Of a DNA stretch of 64,000 nt, positions 17,320 through 26,606 are shown in pieces; within the stretch, counting starts at the first letter, position 1, and the number at the start of each line of letters is the position of its first letter. The notes below the pieces were generated by a model that worked only from the letters and a program-made list of their open reading frames with translations, ran no database searches and was not told the origin of the DNA. This stretch comes from Marinicrinis sediminis (GTDB taxonomy: Bacteria > Bacillota > Bacilli > Paenibacillales > KCTC-33676), in contig NZ_JBHUMM010000043.1 of assembly GCF_042685085.1 (NCBI RefSeq), positions 770,138-834,137 of the forward strand, given 5' to 3'. The translations under genes and the position numbers were made by a program.

Positions 17320-19647
17320 ATGCCAGGCAAAACCCTTATTATTGCAGAAAAACCCGATATGGGACGTAACATTGCGGCAGCGATTGAACCGAGAGCACGC
17401 AATATGCGCACCCATATCATCGGACAGCATTATATCATCACATGGGCGATCGGACATCTGGTGACCCTGGCCGAACCGGACAAGTATGAGGATCGTTACA
17501 AAAAGTGGCGCTTTCAGGATTTGCCGATCATTCCGGATTCCTTTCAATTAATCCCGAATCCCAAAACAAAGGATCAATTGAAAGTGATCAAGGAATTGGC
17601 CAAAGAATGCGGTGAGATTGTAAATGCGTGTGATGCCGGGAGAGAAGGCCAATACATCTTCTCTCTCATTCAGCGTTACTTGCGGCTGTCTCACCCGGTA
17701 AAGAGATTATGGATATCGGATCTGACACCCGAAACCATCCAGCAAGGATTCGCCCAGCTCCGAGATGGATCAGACTTTGACAATTTAACCAAGGCAGCCC
17801 GTGCCCGAAGTGAGGCAGACTGGCTGATTGGCATGAACGGCTCGCGTGCCTTTACGACCAAGCATCAGGTGCTGCTGTCCGTTGGACGTGTACAGACTCC
17901 TGTTCTTGCACTGATCTATGATCGGCAGAAAGAAATTGAGCAGTTTTCTTCCAAAACATTCTTTCATGTGCAGGCAACCTTTCGCCAGCAAGACACCGTT
18001 TATCGGGGGTTATGGCAAGGAGACCCGCTCTCTGATCGTAAGCAGGCGGAACAAATTGCCGCCAAGACGGCCAACAAGCCCGCTCGCATCCAGCAATATG
18101 ACAAACAGGACAAACGGGAATATCCGTTCAAGCTGTATGACCTGACTTTATTGCAAAGAGAAGCCAATGCCAAATATGGACTCTCCGCGAAGAAAACACT
18201 GGATCTGGCCCAATCGCTCTATGAAAAACACAAAGTCATCTCCTATCCGCGTACGAGTTCCAATTATGTCACGGAGCAGAATATCCCGGAGATGCACAAA
18301 GCCCTGTCTGCGTTAAAAGCCACCGATTACAGGCCGTTGGTGGAGCAGGCCAAAGCTGGAATCGTGCATGTCGGCAACAAGCGTATATGCAATGCCGCCA
18401 AGGTAGATGATCATCATGCGATCCTCCCTACTGCCAAAAAAGCTGGTGCATTAAGTACGGATGAACAGAAAATCTATGATCTGGTCGTTCGGCGCTTTCT
18501 CTCTCAATTCTACCCCCCTGCCCAATATCTGATGCATACGGTCTGGACAGAAGTAGAAAAGGAAATGTTTAAAACAACGGTCAAAGAGCAACAGGAGCTT
18601 GGCTGGAAAGTGGTCTACGAGAACGAGACCCGTCGCAAAGCTCAAAGTAAAAAGCAATCATCTTCAACAGACAACGACACCTCAGAGGATACAGAGGAAG
18701 AAGAAACGGCGACTCCCTTTCAGCTAAACGAGTCAGCACCGGTGCATAGTGAACAGACAGAAGTCAAGGAAAAGCAGACACAACCGCCAAAGCCATATAC
18801 AGAGGGCACCTTGCTGAAAGCGATGGAAAGTGCCGGGAAACAGATCGAGGATGAAGAACTCCGTGATGTGATGAAGGAAGCGGGTTTGGGAACGCCTGCA
18901 ACCCGTGCAGCGACGATTGAAAGACTGAAAGCGGTCGGTTATGTGCAAATGAAGGGCAAACGGATCGACATTACCCAGAAAGGGAGCATGACCGTCGAAG
19001 TGATTCGCGGAGCAGGGATTCACCTGCTCACTTCTCCTGAAATGACCGGACACTGGGAGCGCAGATTGAATGAAATCGCCAGAGGAAAAGCGCAAGACAG
19101 TCAGTTCATGGACAAGGTAAAGGAATTCACGACCCATATCATTCAGAAGGTCGGGGCGCAGTCGAAAGTCGAAGCCACTGCCTTTGGGGAGGAAGCGGGT
19201 TCACGAGGAAAGGGCAAGGGTAAACGCACCCGATCACGGACAACATCCAGTCCATCCGCCCGCAAATCTGGACAGACCGCTGCAACTAATCAGTCAACAG
19301 ATCAGACAAGTCGCAAACAAACATCGGGAGGTCCCTCCTCTCCTTCTTCATCGAAGTCTGGTGATCACCTAAGTCCGCTTGCTCCATGTCCCCGTCCCTC
19401 CTGTGGCGGTACGATCATCCAGGGCAAGAAAGGCTTCGGCTGCACCCACTATAAACGTGGATGCCGCTTTGTAATCTGGAAGAAAAGCTTCAATAAAACT
19501 CTGACTACCGCCATGATCAGCCGACTGATCGAGAAAGGCAGTACGAACAAGCTGAAGTTCAAACATGAAGATGGTACGGAGTTTCAGGGAAAACTGATTC
19601 TCGTCGATGTGCATACAGGCGGGCTGAAAATCGATGCAGTGGATTGA
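17320..19647 (+). CDS. topB: DNA topoisomerase III
   Basis: A 775-residue type IA topoisomerase. The Toprim domain opens KTLIIAEKPDMGRN and holds DAGREGQ near residue 105; the catalytic Tyr is Y309 in VISYPRTSSNY. GTPATRAATIERL is the conserved late core motif. A charged insert (about residues 445-485) and a Ser/Arg/Gln-rich linker (about 630-690) separate the core from a C-terminal PCPRPSCGGT...GCTHYKRGC zinc-ribbon-like end. It relaxes negative supercoils and decatenates replication intermediates. This is the usual stand-alone Bacillales TopB, longer at its C terminus than the Gram-negative enzyme. Confidence 0.92.
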   Translation: MPGKTLIIAEKPDMGRNIAAAIEPRARNMRTHIIGQHYIITWAIGHLVTLAEPDKYEDRYKKWRFQDLPIIPDSFQLIPNPKTKDQLKVIKELAKECGEIVNACDAGREGQYIFSLIQRYLRLSHPVKRLWISDLTPETIQQGFAQLRDGSDFDNLTKAARARSEADWLIGMNGSRAFTTKHQVLLSVGRVQTPVLALIYDRQKEIEQFSSKTFFHVQATFRQQDTVYRGLWQGDPLSDRKQAEQIAAKTANKPARIQQYDKQDKREYPFKLYDLTLLQREANAKYGLSAKKTLDLAQSLYEKHKVISYPRTSSNYVTEQNIPEMHKALSALKATDYRPLVEQAKAGIVHVGNKRICNAAKVDDHHAILPTAKKAGALSTDEQKIYDLVVRRFLSQFYPPAQYLMHTVWTEVEKEMFKTTVKEQQELGWKVVYENETRRKAQSKKQSSSTDNDTSEDTEEEETATPFQLNESAPVHSEQTEVKEKQTQPPKPYTEGTLLKAMESAGKQIEDEELRDVMKEAGLGTPATRAATIERLKAVGYVQMKGKRIDITQKGSMTVEVIRGAGIHLLTSPEMTGHWERRLNEIARGKAQDSQFMDKVKEFTTHIIQKVGAQSKVEATAFGEEAGSRGKGKGKRTRSRTTSSPSARKSGQTAATNQSTDQTSRKQTSGGPSSPSSSKSGDHLSPLAPCPRPSCGGTIIQGKKGFGCTHYKRGCRFVIWKKSFNKTLTTAMISRLIEKGSTNKLKFKHEDGTEFQGKLILVDVHTGGLKIDAVD

Positions 19648-19705
19648 TTCTCATCTCACCCATGCTATGATAATATAAGCTTCAAAGTGAAATGGAAAAG
19701 GATGA

Positions 19706-20863
19706 ATGCGTCTTATGGAAAATCTGCAACTGATAGCGACCTGCCCGATGGGTCTGGAGTCTATCGTCTCTTATGAACTAAAACAGTTGGGATATGAGGA
19801 TCAGATGACAGAAAACGGGAGAGTGACGTTCCGTGCCTCACTCTCGGACATTCCCCGGACCAACCTCTGGCTGCGAACCGCAGATCGAGTACTGGTCAAA
19901 ATGGGAGAATTTCAGGCAACGACCTTCGAAGCATTATTTGAACAAACCAAAGCCCTCCCCTGGCCCACTTGGGTTCCGGCACATGCAGAATTCCCGGTAC
20001 AGGGTCGTTCACAAAAGTCTCAACTGTCCAGTGTTCCTGCCTGTCAAAGTATCGTGAAAAAAGCGATCGTGGAAAAAATGAAGGAAGCTTATCGGACAGA
20101 CTGGTTTGAAGAAACGGGTCCGCTGTATGCCATTGAGGTATCCTTGCACAAAGATGTGGCGACCTTAACACTGGACACAACAGGTCCCAGCCTGCACAAA
20201 AGAGGCTACCGAAAACTGGTTACAGAAGCTCCTATCAAGGAAACGATGGCAGCAGCACTGGTCTATATCAGTCGCTGGAAGCCGGAATGGCCTTTGTATG
20301 ATCCATTTTGCGGATCGGGCACGATTGCGATTGAAGCCGCGATGATCGGGTGGAATGTCGCACCGGGACTGCGAAGATCGTTCCCTTCCGAGCACTGGCC
20401 GATCATTCCGGAGGAAGATTGGGATACAGCCAGAAATGAAGCATATGATGCGGTAAATGATGATATTCCCTTGCAAATTGGCGGGTCAGACATCGATGCT
20501 TCCGCTATCGACATTGCCATACAATCTGCCAAATCTGCTGGATTCAGCAAGGAAATCAGCTTCAAGGCACTCCCCGTTCACCAAGCTTCTCCGCATGGAC
20601 ATGGCGGGATTATCATCACGAATCCACCGTATGGGGAACGAATCAGTGAGCAACGGGAGGTTGAATCTCTGATTCAGGAATTGGGCAAGCTTCATCGCCG
20701 AATGCAAGACTGGTCTACTTTTGCCATTAGCCCTACCAAGACATTCGAACGCCATTTCGGTCAAGAAGCTAACAAGCGTCGCAAGCTCTACAATGGACGC
20801 ATCGAGTGCCAGTATTATCAATACTTCAATTTCCCGAAGAAAAAGAAATCGGATCATTCGTGA
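19706..20863 (+). CDS. ypsC: THUMP-domain class I RNA methyltransferase (RlmL/YpsC family)
   Basis: A 385-residue protein: N-terminal ferredoxin-like and THUMP region (LIATCPMGLESIVSYELK, then the THUMP core to about residue 160) and a Rossmann methyltransferase with DPFCGSGTIAIEAA as the SAM-binding loop and NPPYGERI as the N6/N2-type catalytic motif. Proteins of this type methylate guanines in 23S rRNA. It starts 58 bases after topB; ATG at 19706 or 19715 are both possible. An intrinsic terminator follows. Confidence 0.85.
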   Translation: MRLMENLQLIATCPMGLESIVSYELKQLGYEDQMTENGRVTFRASLSDIPRTNLWLRTADRVLVKMGEFQATTFEALFEQTKALPWPTWVPAHAEFPVQGRSQKSQLSSVPACQSIVKKAIVEKMKEAYRTDWFEETGPLYAIEVSLHKDVATLTLDTTGPSLHKRGYRKLVTEAPIKETMAAALVYISRWKPEWPLYDPFCGSGTIAIEAAMIGWNVAPGLRRSFPSEHWPIIPEEDWDTARNEAYDAVNDDIPLQIGGSDIDASAIDIAIQSAKSAGFSKEISFKALPVHQASPHGHGGIIITNPPYGERISEQREVESLIQELGKLHRRMQDWSTFAISPTKTFERHFGQEANKRRKLYNGRIECQYYQYFNFPKKKKSDHS

Positions 20864-20884
20864 TCTATATCGATCTGTTACACC

Positions 20885-20920
20885 GGACAGGGGCAAGCTT
20901 CATCGCCTCTGTCCTTTTTT
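20885..20920 (+). terminator. Intrinsic terminator after the methyltransferase gene
   Basis: GGACAGGGGC pairs with GCCTCTGTCC across a ten-base loop and is followed by six T residues. Confidence 0.88.
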
Positions 20921-21075
20921 ACGGAATAATCTGCCTGTTCACAGGCAATCGTAAGCATAATGATCCACCATGAAATTCACTAAGCATGCGAAAAAACGAC
21001 GCGCCAAAAACGATGTGTGAAAAATGAAGAGCGGATAAACGGCATGAGAGAATACAGAAAAAGCAGGTGAACGGG

Positions 21076-22602
21076 ATGCGTCATCCTTTTATCCATCACA
21101 GACCACCACATCCGTCTGCTTCCCGAAGCGAATCCTATCCCCCGCTTGTCAGCAGCCTGGAAGACAATCTGGCTGTTATTCGAACGCTCTACGCACCTGA
21201 GAAAAACAGCGATTTTGTGGTTCGGTCCTTACAGATTCGCGCGACGGGACAGCAAGCTGTTCTCTGTTTCTTTGATACCATTGTGGATGCACAAACGCTG
21301 CAATCAGAAGTGATCCAGCCTTTGCTGCAATCTCACGGATTTACGCAACCACAGCCGGTTCAAAACCTCATCACCGCACAGAATCTGACCCTCGCCCAAG
21401 AGATGAAAACCATTATTGAAGGAATCAATTTGGGGCAAGCTGCCCTGTTTATCGATGGCTCTCTCGAAGTGATTCTCATTCATGCCACCAAGTATGACAG
21501 CAGAAGCATAGACAAGGTTCAGAATGAAATGTCGCTAAAAGGACCGAAGGAAGCGTTCTCTGAAAATCTGGCCAGCAATATCTCGCTTGTACGCAAGAAA
21601 ATCCATCATGAACAGTTGTATGCCGAGCGTATGTCTATTTCCACCCGTTCACATAATGAAGTGATACTGATGTACAATCAATCATTGGTCAATGAACACA
21701 TTCTGGAGCGCGTCAAAGATCGTCTTCGCAGTCTGGATGTGGACGCCATTCAGAATCTGGGTTTGCTGGAGCAATATATCGAAGATGGCACTAGCTCGGT
21801 CTTCCCCACCCTTCTATATTCTGAGCGCCCGGATCGCGCAGCGTCCTTTTTGGAGGATGGACACATTATTCTGCTGATGAACAACAGTCCGGACTGCCTG
21901 ATCCTGCCGGCTACTTTCTGGTCCTTCTTTCATACCTCGGAGGATCATTATCTGAAATATTTATATGGAAATTTCACGCGGATTTTGCGTATGATGTCTA
22001 TATTTTTGACGCTGTTTACCTCCGCCATTTATATTTCGATTACCAACTACCATAGTGAAATGATACCTGCAGACCTGTTGCTGGCGATTGTGAGTACGAG
22101 AGAAAAGGTGCCATTGCCGATATTTTTTGAAGTATTATTAATGGAGTTTGCCTTTGAGCTGATTCGTGAAGCGGGGCTGCGTGTTCCAGCACCGATCGGA
22201 ACCACCATCGGCATTGTTGGTGCATTGATTCTGGGTCAGTCCGCTGTGGATGCCAACATTATTAGTCCCATTGTGATTATCATCGTAGCTGTCTCGGGGC
22301 TTTCTTCGTTTGCGATCAACGATATCAGTCTGAATTTCACATTACGTATTCTTCGTTTTCTATTCATTATCTCTGCCGGATTTTTCGGAATGTTTGGCAT
22401 GACGCTCTTGTTTATGATGGGGTTATTTTATATGGTTACAATCAAATCATTCGGGGTTCCTTATCTGGCACCCATGTCCCCACACTATTCTTCCTCGAAG
22501 GATACGATTTTTCGCAAAAAATTGATGCAGGAGAAATTGCGACCGGGATATCTGAAGACAAAAGATCAGCAAAAGAAAGCAAAATCGAAGCGGCCGAGTT
22601 AA
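21076..22602 (+). CDS. Spore germination receptor A subunit (GerAA/GerKA family), receptor 1
   Basis: A 508-residue protein with a soluble N-terminal domain of about 290 residues and a membrane domain of five or six helices starting near residue 300 (LRMMSIFLTLFTSAIYISI). FEVLLMEFAFELIREAGLRVP and IKSFGVPYLAPMSP are hallmark blocks of GerA-type A subunits. It forms the inner-membrane germinant receptor of the spore with the B, C and D subunits encoded next in order. I chose ATG at 21076; a GTG three codons earlier is also possible. Expression in the forespore is expected from the family, but no sigma-G promoter was identified. Confidence 0.92.
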   Translation: MRHPFIHHRPPHPSASRSESYPPLVSSLEDNLAVIRTLYAPEKNSDFVVRSLQIRATGQQAVLCFFDTIVDAQTLQSEVIQPLLQSHGFTQPQPVQNLITAQNLTLAQEMKTIIEGINLGQAALFIDGSLEVILIHATKYDSRSIDKVQNEMSLKGPKEAFSENLASNISLVRKKIHHEQLYAERMSISTRSHNEVILMYNQSLVNEHILERVKDRLRSLDVDAIQNLGLLEQYIEDGTSSVFPTLLYSERPDRAASFLEDGHIILLMNNSPDCLILPATFWSFFHTSEDHYLKYLYGNFTRILRMMSIFLTLFTSAIYISITNYHSEMIPADLLLAIVSTREKVPLPIFFEVLLMEFAFELIREAGLRVPAPIGTTIGIVGALILGQSAVDANIISPIVIIIVAVSGLSSFAINDISLNFTLRILRFLFIISAGFFGMFGMTLLFMMGLFYMVTIKSFGVPYLAPMSPHYSSSKDTIFRKKLMQEKLRPGYLKTKDQQKKAKSKRPS

Positions 22603-22625
22603 TCTGAAATGAGCAGGAAAGAGGG

Positions 22626-23744
22626 ATGACGATGACACAGGTGTCAGACGAGAGCCTTTTCAACAAAGACCGGATCGGATATCGTGAATTTGCTGCGATG
22701 ATCTTGTTTGCCATCGGCATGAAAGCTACGGATACCACTCCCTCTCTCATGTACTCGGGTGCAGAGAATGCCAGCTGGATGGTCCCCCTGCTCTCATTTG
22801 CAGTGTTAGGCATTCCTGTTTTTCTGATGATGAAGGTGTATCATCGATTTCCAAATCAGCACATGTTCGAGATTGCCACCCATCTACTGGGAAAGCCAAT
22901 AAGCACACTTTTGTTTTTTTGCTTTCTCGTCATTACATTTGTAGCGATTGTCACGGATACACGCAGCTATGTAGATGTGATTGGCACTATGTATTTTGAA
23001 AAGTCGCCCATGCTCGTGATCTATATCTTGCTGATGCTAGCTCTTGTCTACGGTGCAAAAAAAGGACTGGAAGCCATCGCCACCGTTGCCTGGCTCACCC
23101 TCTTCTATATCATCATTACATTCGTAGGCGCCCTCTTGCTCATGATTCCCTATCTGCAGATGGGACGAATCTTTCCCCTGTTTGGTCCCGGATATGTCAC
23201 CATTTTAAAAGAATCCATGTATCATATTTCGATCTACGGGGATATTCTCGTCCTGATGTTTCTGCTGCCGTTGTTGAAGAATAAGCGGGAATTCTCACGC
23301 GGCCTGTATGTGGGTTTTATTACGAGTGGGATTCAAATTGTCGTGTTTACACTGTTTTTCATTTTACTCTATGATTACCCATCGATTGAAAAAATCTCTT
23401 ATCCTTTTCACGAATCTATCCGATTCATTCAGATTGGTTCCTTTTTCACCAATATTGAAACGCTATTCCTTCCATTTTGGCTGATTGGCACGATCGTTCG
23501 ATTCACGATTTACTTATATATGCTAGGTATTTTGTTCGGGAAGGTGTTTCAGATTCAGGAGCATGAGCACTTGTTTTTCCCCTTGGGCATATTAATCATT
23601 TGGATCGGGATGATACCTGAGAATTCTGGCGTAAACGTCTATCTGGTCCGTGAACAACTGCTAAGGTATGCTTCCCCGTTCTTTCTGCTAGTCCCGATGT
23701 TGATCTGGATAACGGCTGCATGGAAAGGAAGATCAGCATCATGA
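22626..23744 (+). CDS. Spore germination receptor B subunit (GerAB/GerKB permease family), receptor 1
   Basis: A 372-residue, ten-helix membrane protein of the APC-like endospore germination permease family. The N-terminal helix begins IGYREFAAMILFAIGMKATD, and GILFGKVFQ and IPENSGVNVYL near the end fit the family. B subunits bind the small-molecule germinant (amino acid or sugar). The gene starts 24 bases after the A gene and its stop overlaps the C gene's start as ATGA. Confidence 0.9.
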   Translation: MTMTQVSDESLFNKDRIGYREFAAMILFAIGMKATDTTPSLMYSGAENASWMVPLLSFAVLGIPVFLMMKVYHRFPNQHMFEIATHLLGKPISTLLFFCFLVITFVAIVTDTRSYVDVIGTMYFEKSPMLVIYILLMLALVYGAKKGLEAIATVAWLTLFYIIITFVGALLLMIPYLQMGRIFPLFGPGYVTILKESMYHISIYGDILVLMFLLPLLKNKREFSRGLYVGFITSGIQIVVFTLFFILLYDYPSIEKISYPFHESIRFIQIGSFFTNIETLFLPFWLIGTIVRFTIYLYMLGILFGKVFQIQEHEHLFFPLGILIIWIGMIPENSGVNVYLVREQLLRYASPFFLLVPMLIWITAAWKGRSAS

Positions 23745-24976
23745 AGGTATGCCATCTCACTCTGTGTGTCCTCCTCATGTGGACCTTGACCGGCTGCTGG
23801 GATCAAATTGAACTGGAAGAACAAGCGTATGTAGTTGGAATTGGACTGGACAAGTCCGAGAAACAGGGTACGGTCAAAGTCACCTTGCAAATTGCCAACC
23901 CAGAAGTGGGTTCAGCGGCAAAAGGCAGTCAAACCACTGAAGCCCCCCAGGAAATCGTCACCTTTACGTCCACCGATTTCATTTCTGCCCGGCATACAGC
24001 CAATGCCTTTGTTACCCGTTCGATAACGTTTCAGCTTGTTTCGGTGATCGTGGTGTCAGAGGAGCTAGCGAGAGAAGAGGATTTCTATCAATTTTTATTT
24101 GCCACAGCCAAAGACAAGAGCATCCGCAGGGATGTCAATCTGATCGTGACCTCAGAAAAAGCCGAGGACTTCATTCGTTCGGTGCAGTCTACGCTGGAGA
24201 CCCGCCCCCACAAGTTCTATCAATTTATGATGGACCGCGGGATTGTGACAGGACTCATTCCCAAAGCCACGATCCACCGCTTTTTATTCACAACGGAAGG
24301 CGATGCAGACTTGTTTTTATCTATGCATGCCACGACGAAGACCGCAGATGGAAAGCAAGGCTATGAAGATGAATATCTGGCCGGGCAGATCGAACAAAAA
24401 GGCGGGAGTCCCTCCCAGTTTATCGGGTCGGGGGTATTTAAGGAAGGAAAGCTAATTGGATACTTAAATGGCGAGGAAACCAGGTTGTCGCTTCTGCTTG
24501 ATCCTACGGTAAAAATAAAAGAGATCATCGCGACCTTTAAAGATCCGTTAAGTGAACAATACCGGATCACGGTTCGGATTATTTTAAGTGAGAAGCCGAC
24601 GCTCGATATGCAATTGAAAAAAGAACCGGCACAGATCCATGCAGAGATTCCGATCGGGATTGAGATTTTGAACATTCCGAGCATGGTCGATTATGCGTGC
24701 AATATGAAAAACCAAACGCTTCTGAAAGCTTCCATTGAGGATGAATTGAATCAAAAATTTGCCGCATTGATTCGAAAAACTCAAACCACGCTGAAAGGTG
24801 AGCCTTTCCACTGGTCTCTGCATGCTCGGAAAGCTTATTTAACACAGGCCGCTTATCAAAAGGCCGACTGGTTTAAGATGTATCCGAACATGCAGATTGA
24901 TATTCAAACAAAGGTTTCCATCAATCGTTTCGGTAAACAGATCAAATTGCCTTCCCAAGACCATATAAAGGATTGA
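23741..24976 (+). CDS. Spore germination receptor C subunit lipoprotein (GerAC/GerKC family), receptor 1
   Basis: A lipoprotein of about 411 residues: signal peptide with lipobox LTGCW (Cys near residue 19), then WDQIELEEQAYVVGIGLD, the conserved opening of Ger(x)C proteins, and VQSTLETRPHKF plus FIGSGVFKEGKLIGYLNGEE in the middle domains. The lipid-anchored C subunit sits outside the inner membrane with A and B. ATG at 23741 forms an ATGA overlap with the B gene and has AGGAAG upstream; an ATG at 23720 lies further inside the B gene. Confidence 0.92.
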   Translation: MKVCHLTLCVLLMWTLTGCWDQIELEEQAYVVGIGLDKSEKQGTVKVTLQIANPEVGSAAKGSQTTEAPQEIVTFTSTDFISARHTANAFVTRSITFQLVSVIVVSEELAREEDFYQFLFATAKDKSIRRDVNLIVTSEKAEDFIRSVQSTLETRPHKFYQFMMDRGIVTGLIPKATIHRFLFTTEGDADLFLSMHATTKTADGKQGYEDEYLAGQIEQKGGSPSQFIGSGVFKEGKLIGYLNGEETRLSLLLDPTVKIKEIIATFKDPLSEQYRITVRIILSEKPTLDMQLKKEPAQIHAEIPIGIEILNIPSMVDYACNMKNQTLLKASIEDELNQKFAALIRKTQTTLKGEPFHWSLHARKAYLTQAAYQKADWFKMYPNMQIDIQTKVSINRFGKQIKLPSQDHIKD

Positions 24977-24981
24977 AGACG

Positions 24982-25146
24982 ATGATGAAATTCGTGTTGT
25001 GGCTCATTGCGTTGGCCGGTTTTGTTTATTCCATCGGGTATGCAGTCGTTCTGTGGAAACAACATCGTTCACGGACTGGTGCCGTCGCGGTCACCCTTCT
25101 CGCGATCAGTCTGGTTGTTCTACCTTTCTTTATCCGGGTTAGGTAA
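24982..25146 (+). CDS. 54-residue two-helix membrane protein, candidate receptor D subunit
   Basis: A short frame beginning ATGATGAAA six bases after the C gene stop encodes 54 residues with two hydrophobic helices (FVLWLIALAGFVYSIGYAVV and VAVTLLAISLVVLPFF) joined by a basic turn KQHRSR. Small two-helix D subunits accompany many GerA-type operons and tune germination. The size, topology and place at the operon end support that reading; sequence similarity is too short to prove it. Confidence 0.6.
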   Translation: MMKFVLWLIALAGFVYSIGYAVVLWKQHRSRTGAVAVTLLAISLVVLPFFIRVR

Positions 25147-25225
25147 GGTCTTTCTCCAATTTCTTTTTAGGGCGATGGAGACAGTTTGATGATCTTTCTT
25201 GCTCCAAATGGCTGAGGGCTATGAT

Positions 25226-25297
25226 GGTCGAACCCGGCGTGGCTTCTCATCCGCTCCACCCAACAAAAAAAAGAGCCAAACGGCTCTTTTTTCTAAA
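25226..25297. repeat. Partial copy of the tRNA-Gly-associated repeat module, cut by the transposon
   Basis: From GGTCGAACCCGGCGTGGC to the terminator hairpin this stretch matches the end of the modules at 28944-29423. It is the left half of a module into which the IS1595-type element was inserted; the right half resumes at 28936. The hairpin AAAAGAGCC...GGCTCTTTT (about 25264-25292) can also end the germination operon. Confidence 0.8.
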
Positions 25298-25348
25298 AGC
25301 TATGTTAAATTTTGTTGATGATATTTGATATATGCGAACTAACGTTCT

Positions 25349-25370
25349 ATAGTGATGGTATTATCACTAT
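25349..25370. repeat. Hairpin near the transposon left end
   Basis: ATAGTGAT and ATCACTAT form a perfect eight-base inverted repeat with a six-base loop, between the left terminal repeat and the transposase start. Confidence 0.7.
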
Positions 25371-25387
25371 TCGGAGATTGTTTACCC

Positions 25388-26433
25388 ATGGATTAGAAGG
25401 AACTAAAGAGGCTTGCTGATACATTGGACGATAAAGGTAAGCGAGAGCTTATCTACTTTTTGCAGTCCAGAACCAAAGGTGTGGCGGTTCCAGTTCGAGC
25501 GATTGATGAAATTCAAAAGCAGAAGCATAAAGATGGATTCGTTTGCCCGCATTGCAAAAACCTATCTGTTGTGCGTTTTGGGAAGTACGCTGTAAAAACA
25601 CGTACTGGAGAGGTTAAACGTCAACGTTACCGTTGTAAGTCCTGTCGCCAAACGTTCAATGACCTTACAAATACCCCTCTGCATCGAACGAGGAGACCTC
25701 ATATTTGGGTTCGTTTTATTGAATGTATGATTGAGGGTTATTCTCTGAGAAAATGTGCAGAGCAGTTAAATGGTGAAGTCACACACGTCACCTTGTTTTA
25801 CTGGCGACATAAGAATTCTGCCGGTCTAAAGCAGATTTCAACTGAAGCGTTCCAGGGAATCGTTGAAATGGAGGAACGTATTTCTTATACTCTGAAAAGG
25901 GCAAACGGAATATTTCTGAACGCAAGCCACGTAAACGCGGCAGAAAAGACAAATATCGTGGTATTAGTAATGACCAGGTGTGTGTACTCGTTGACCGTGA
26001 CCGTCAGAAAATGAGTTACTCTGGCGTACTTGGGCGTGGACGTATTCGGACTACAAAATTGAATGAAGCGATTGGTGGCCATATATCGGACTCAAACGTG
26101 CTATGCACTGATTCGTGGAGAGCATTCAGTTCCTATGCGAATTCAAAGGGCTTGGCTCATTACCGATTCAAGTCCGATGGAAAACAACGGGTAAAAGGCG
26201 TTTACCATATCCAAAACGTAAATAGTTACCACAGCCGCTTGAAGAAATGGATGGATCGCTTTAATGGTGTTGCAACGAAATATTTGCAACAGTATTTGGC
26301 ATGGTTCCGTTATATAGATAGCAAGGAATATGAGAATACCTCATCGAATAAGAAAAATATGTTGGTAAAATCGTGCCAGTTTACTGTAACTGAAACGAAT
26401 ACCAAAATTAGGATCTCTTCTTATTCTTGTTAA
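25388..26433 (+). pseudogene. IS1595-family transposase, inactivated
   Basis: An N-terminal zinc ribbon (CPHCKN ... CKSCRQTF, about residues 55-85), a helix-turn-helix region (MIEGYSLRKCAEQL) and the IS1595-type catalytic core. LCTDSWRAF holds the second acidic residue and VNSYHSRLKKWMDRFNGV the Asn-type third position. Two lesions are visible. The natural start ATG GAT is followed by TAG (25394-25396). Near 25873 one base is missing in the codon where the first catalytic Asp is expected (EM-D-GTYFLYSEKG), shifting the frame; the second half is open from about 25870 in another frame to 26433. Two separate lesions make sequencing error an unlikely sole cause. Confidence 0.85.
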
Positions 26434-26606
26434 GCTAACGGGCAGAATTGCGGAGTGAAATGGGGTTCCGTTATGAGGTGAATTTAGTCTTTTAAGTAAC
26501 GAGAAGAATCGCATTAATCTGCAAAAGTACACCTCCTATTGAATTCCATTTAATATTGTAATATCATATAAATGTATCATCATACCATTTTTGAAAGGGG
26601 ATTAAC

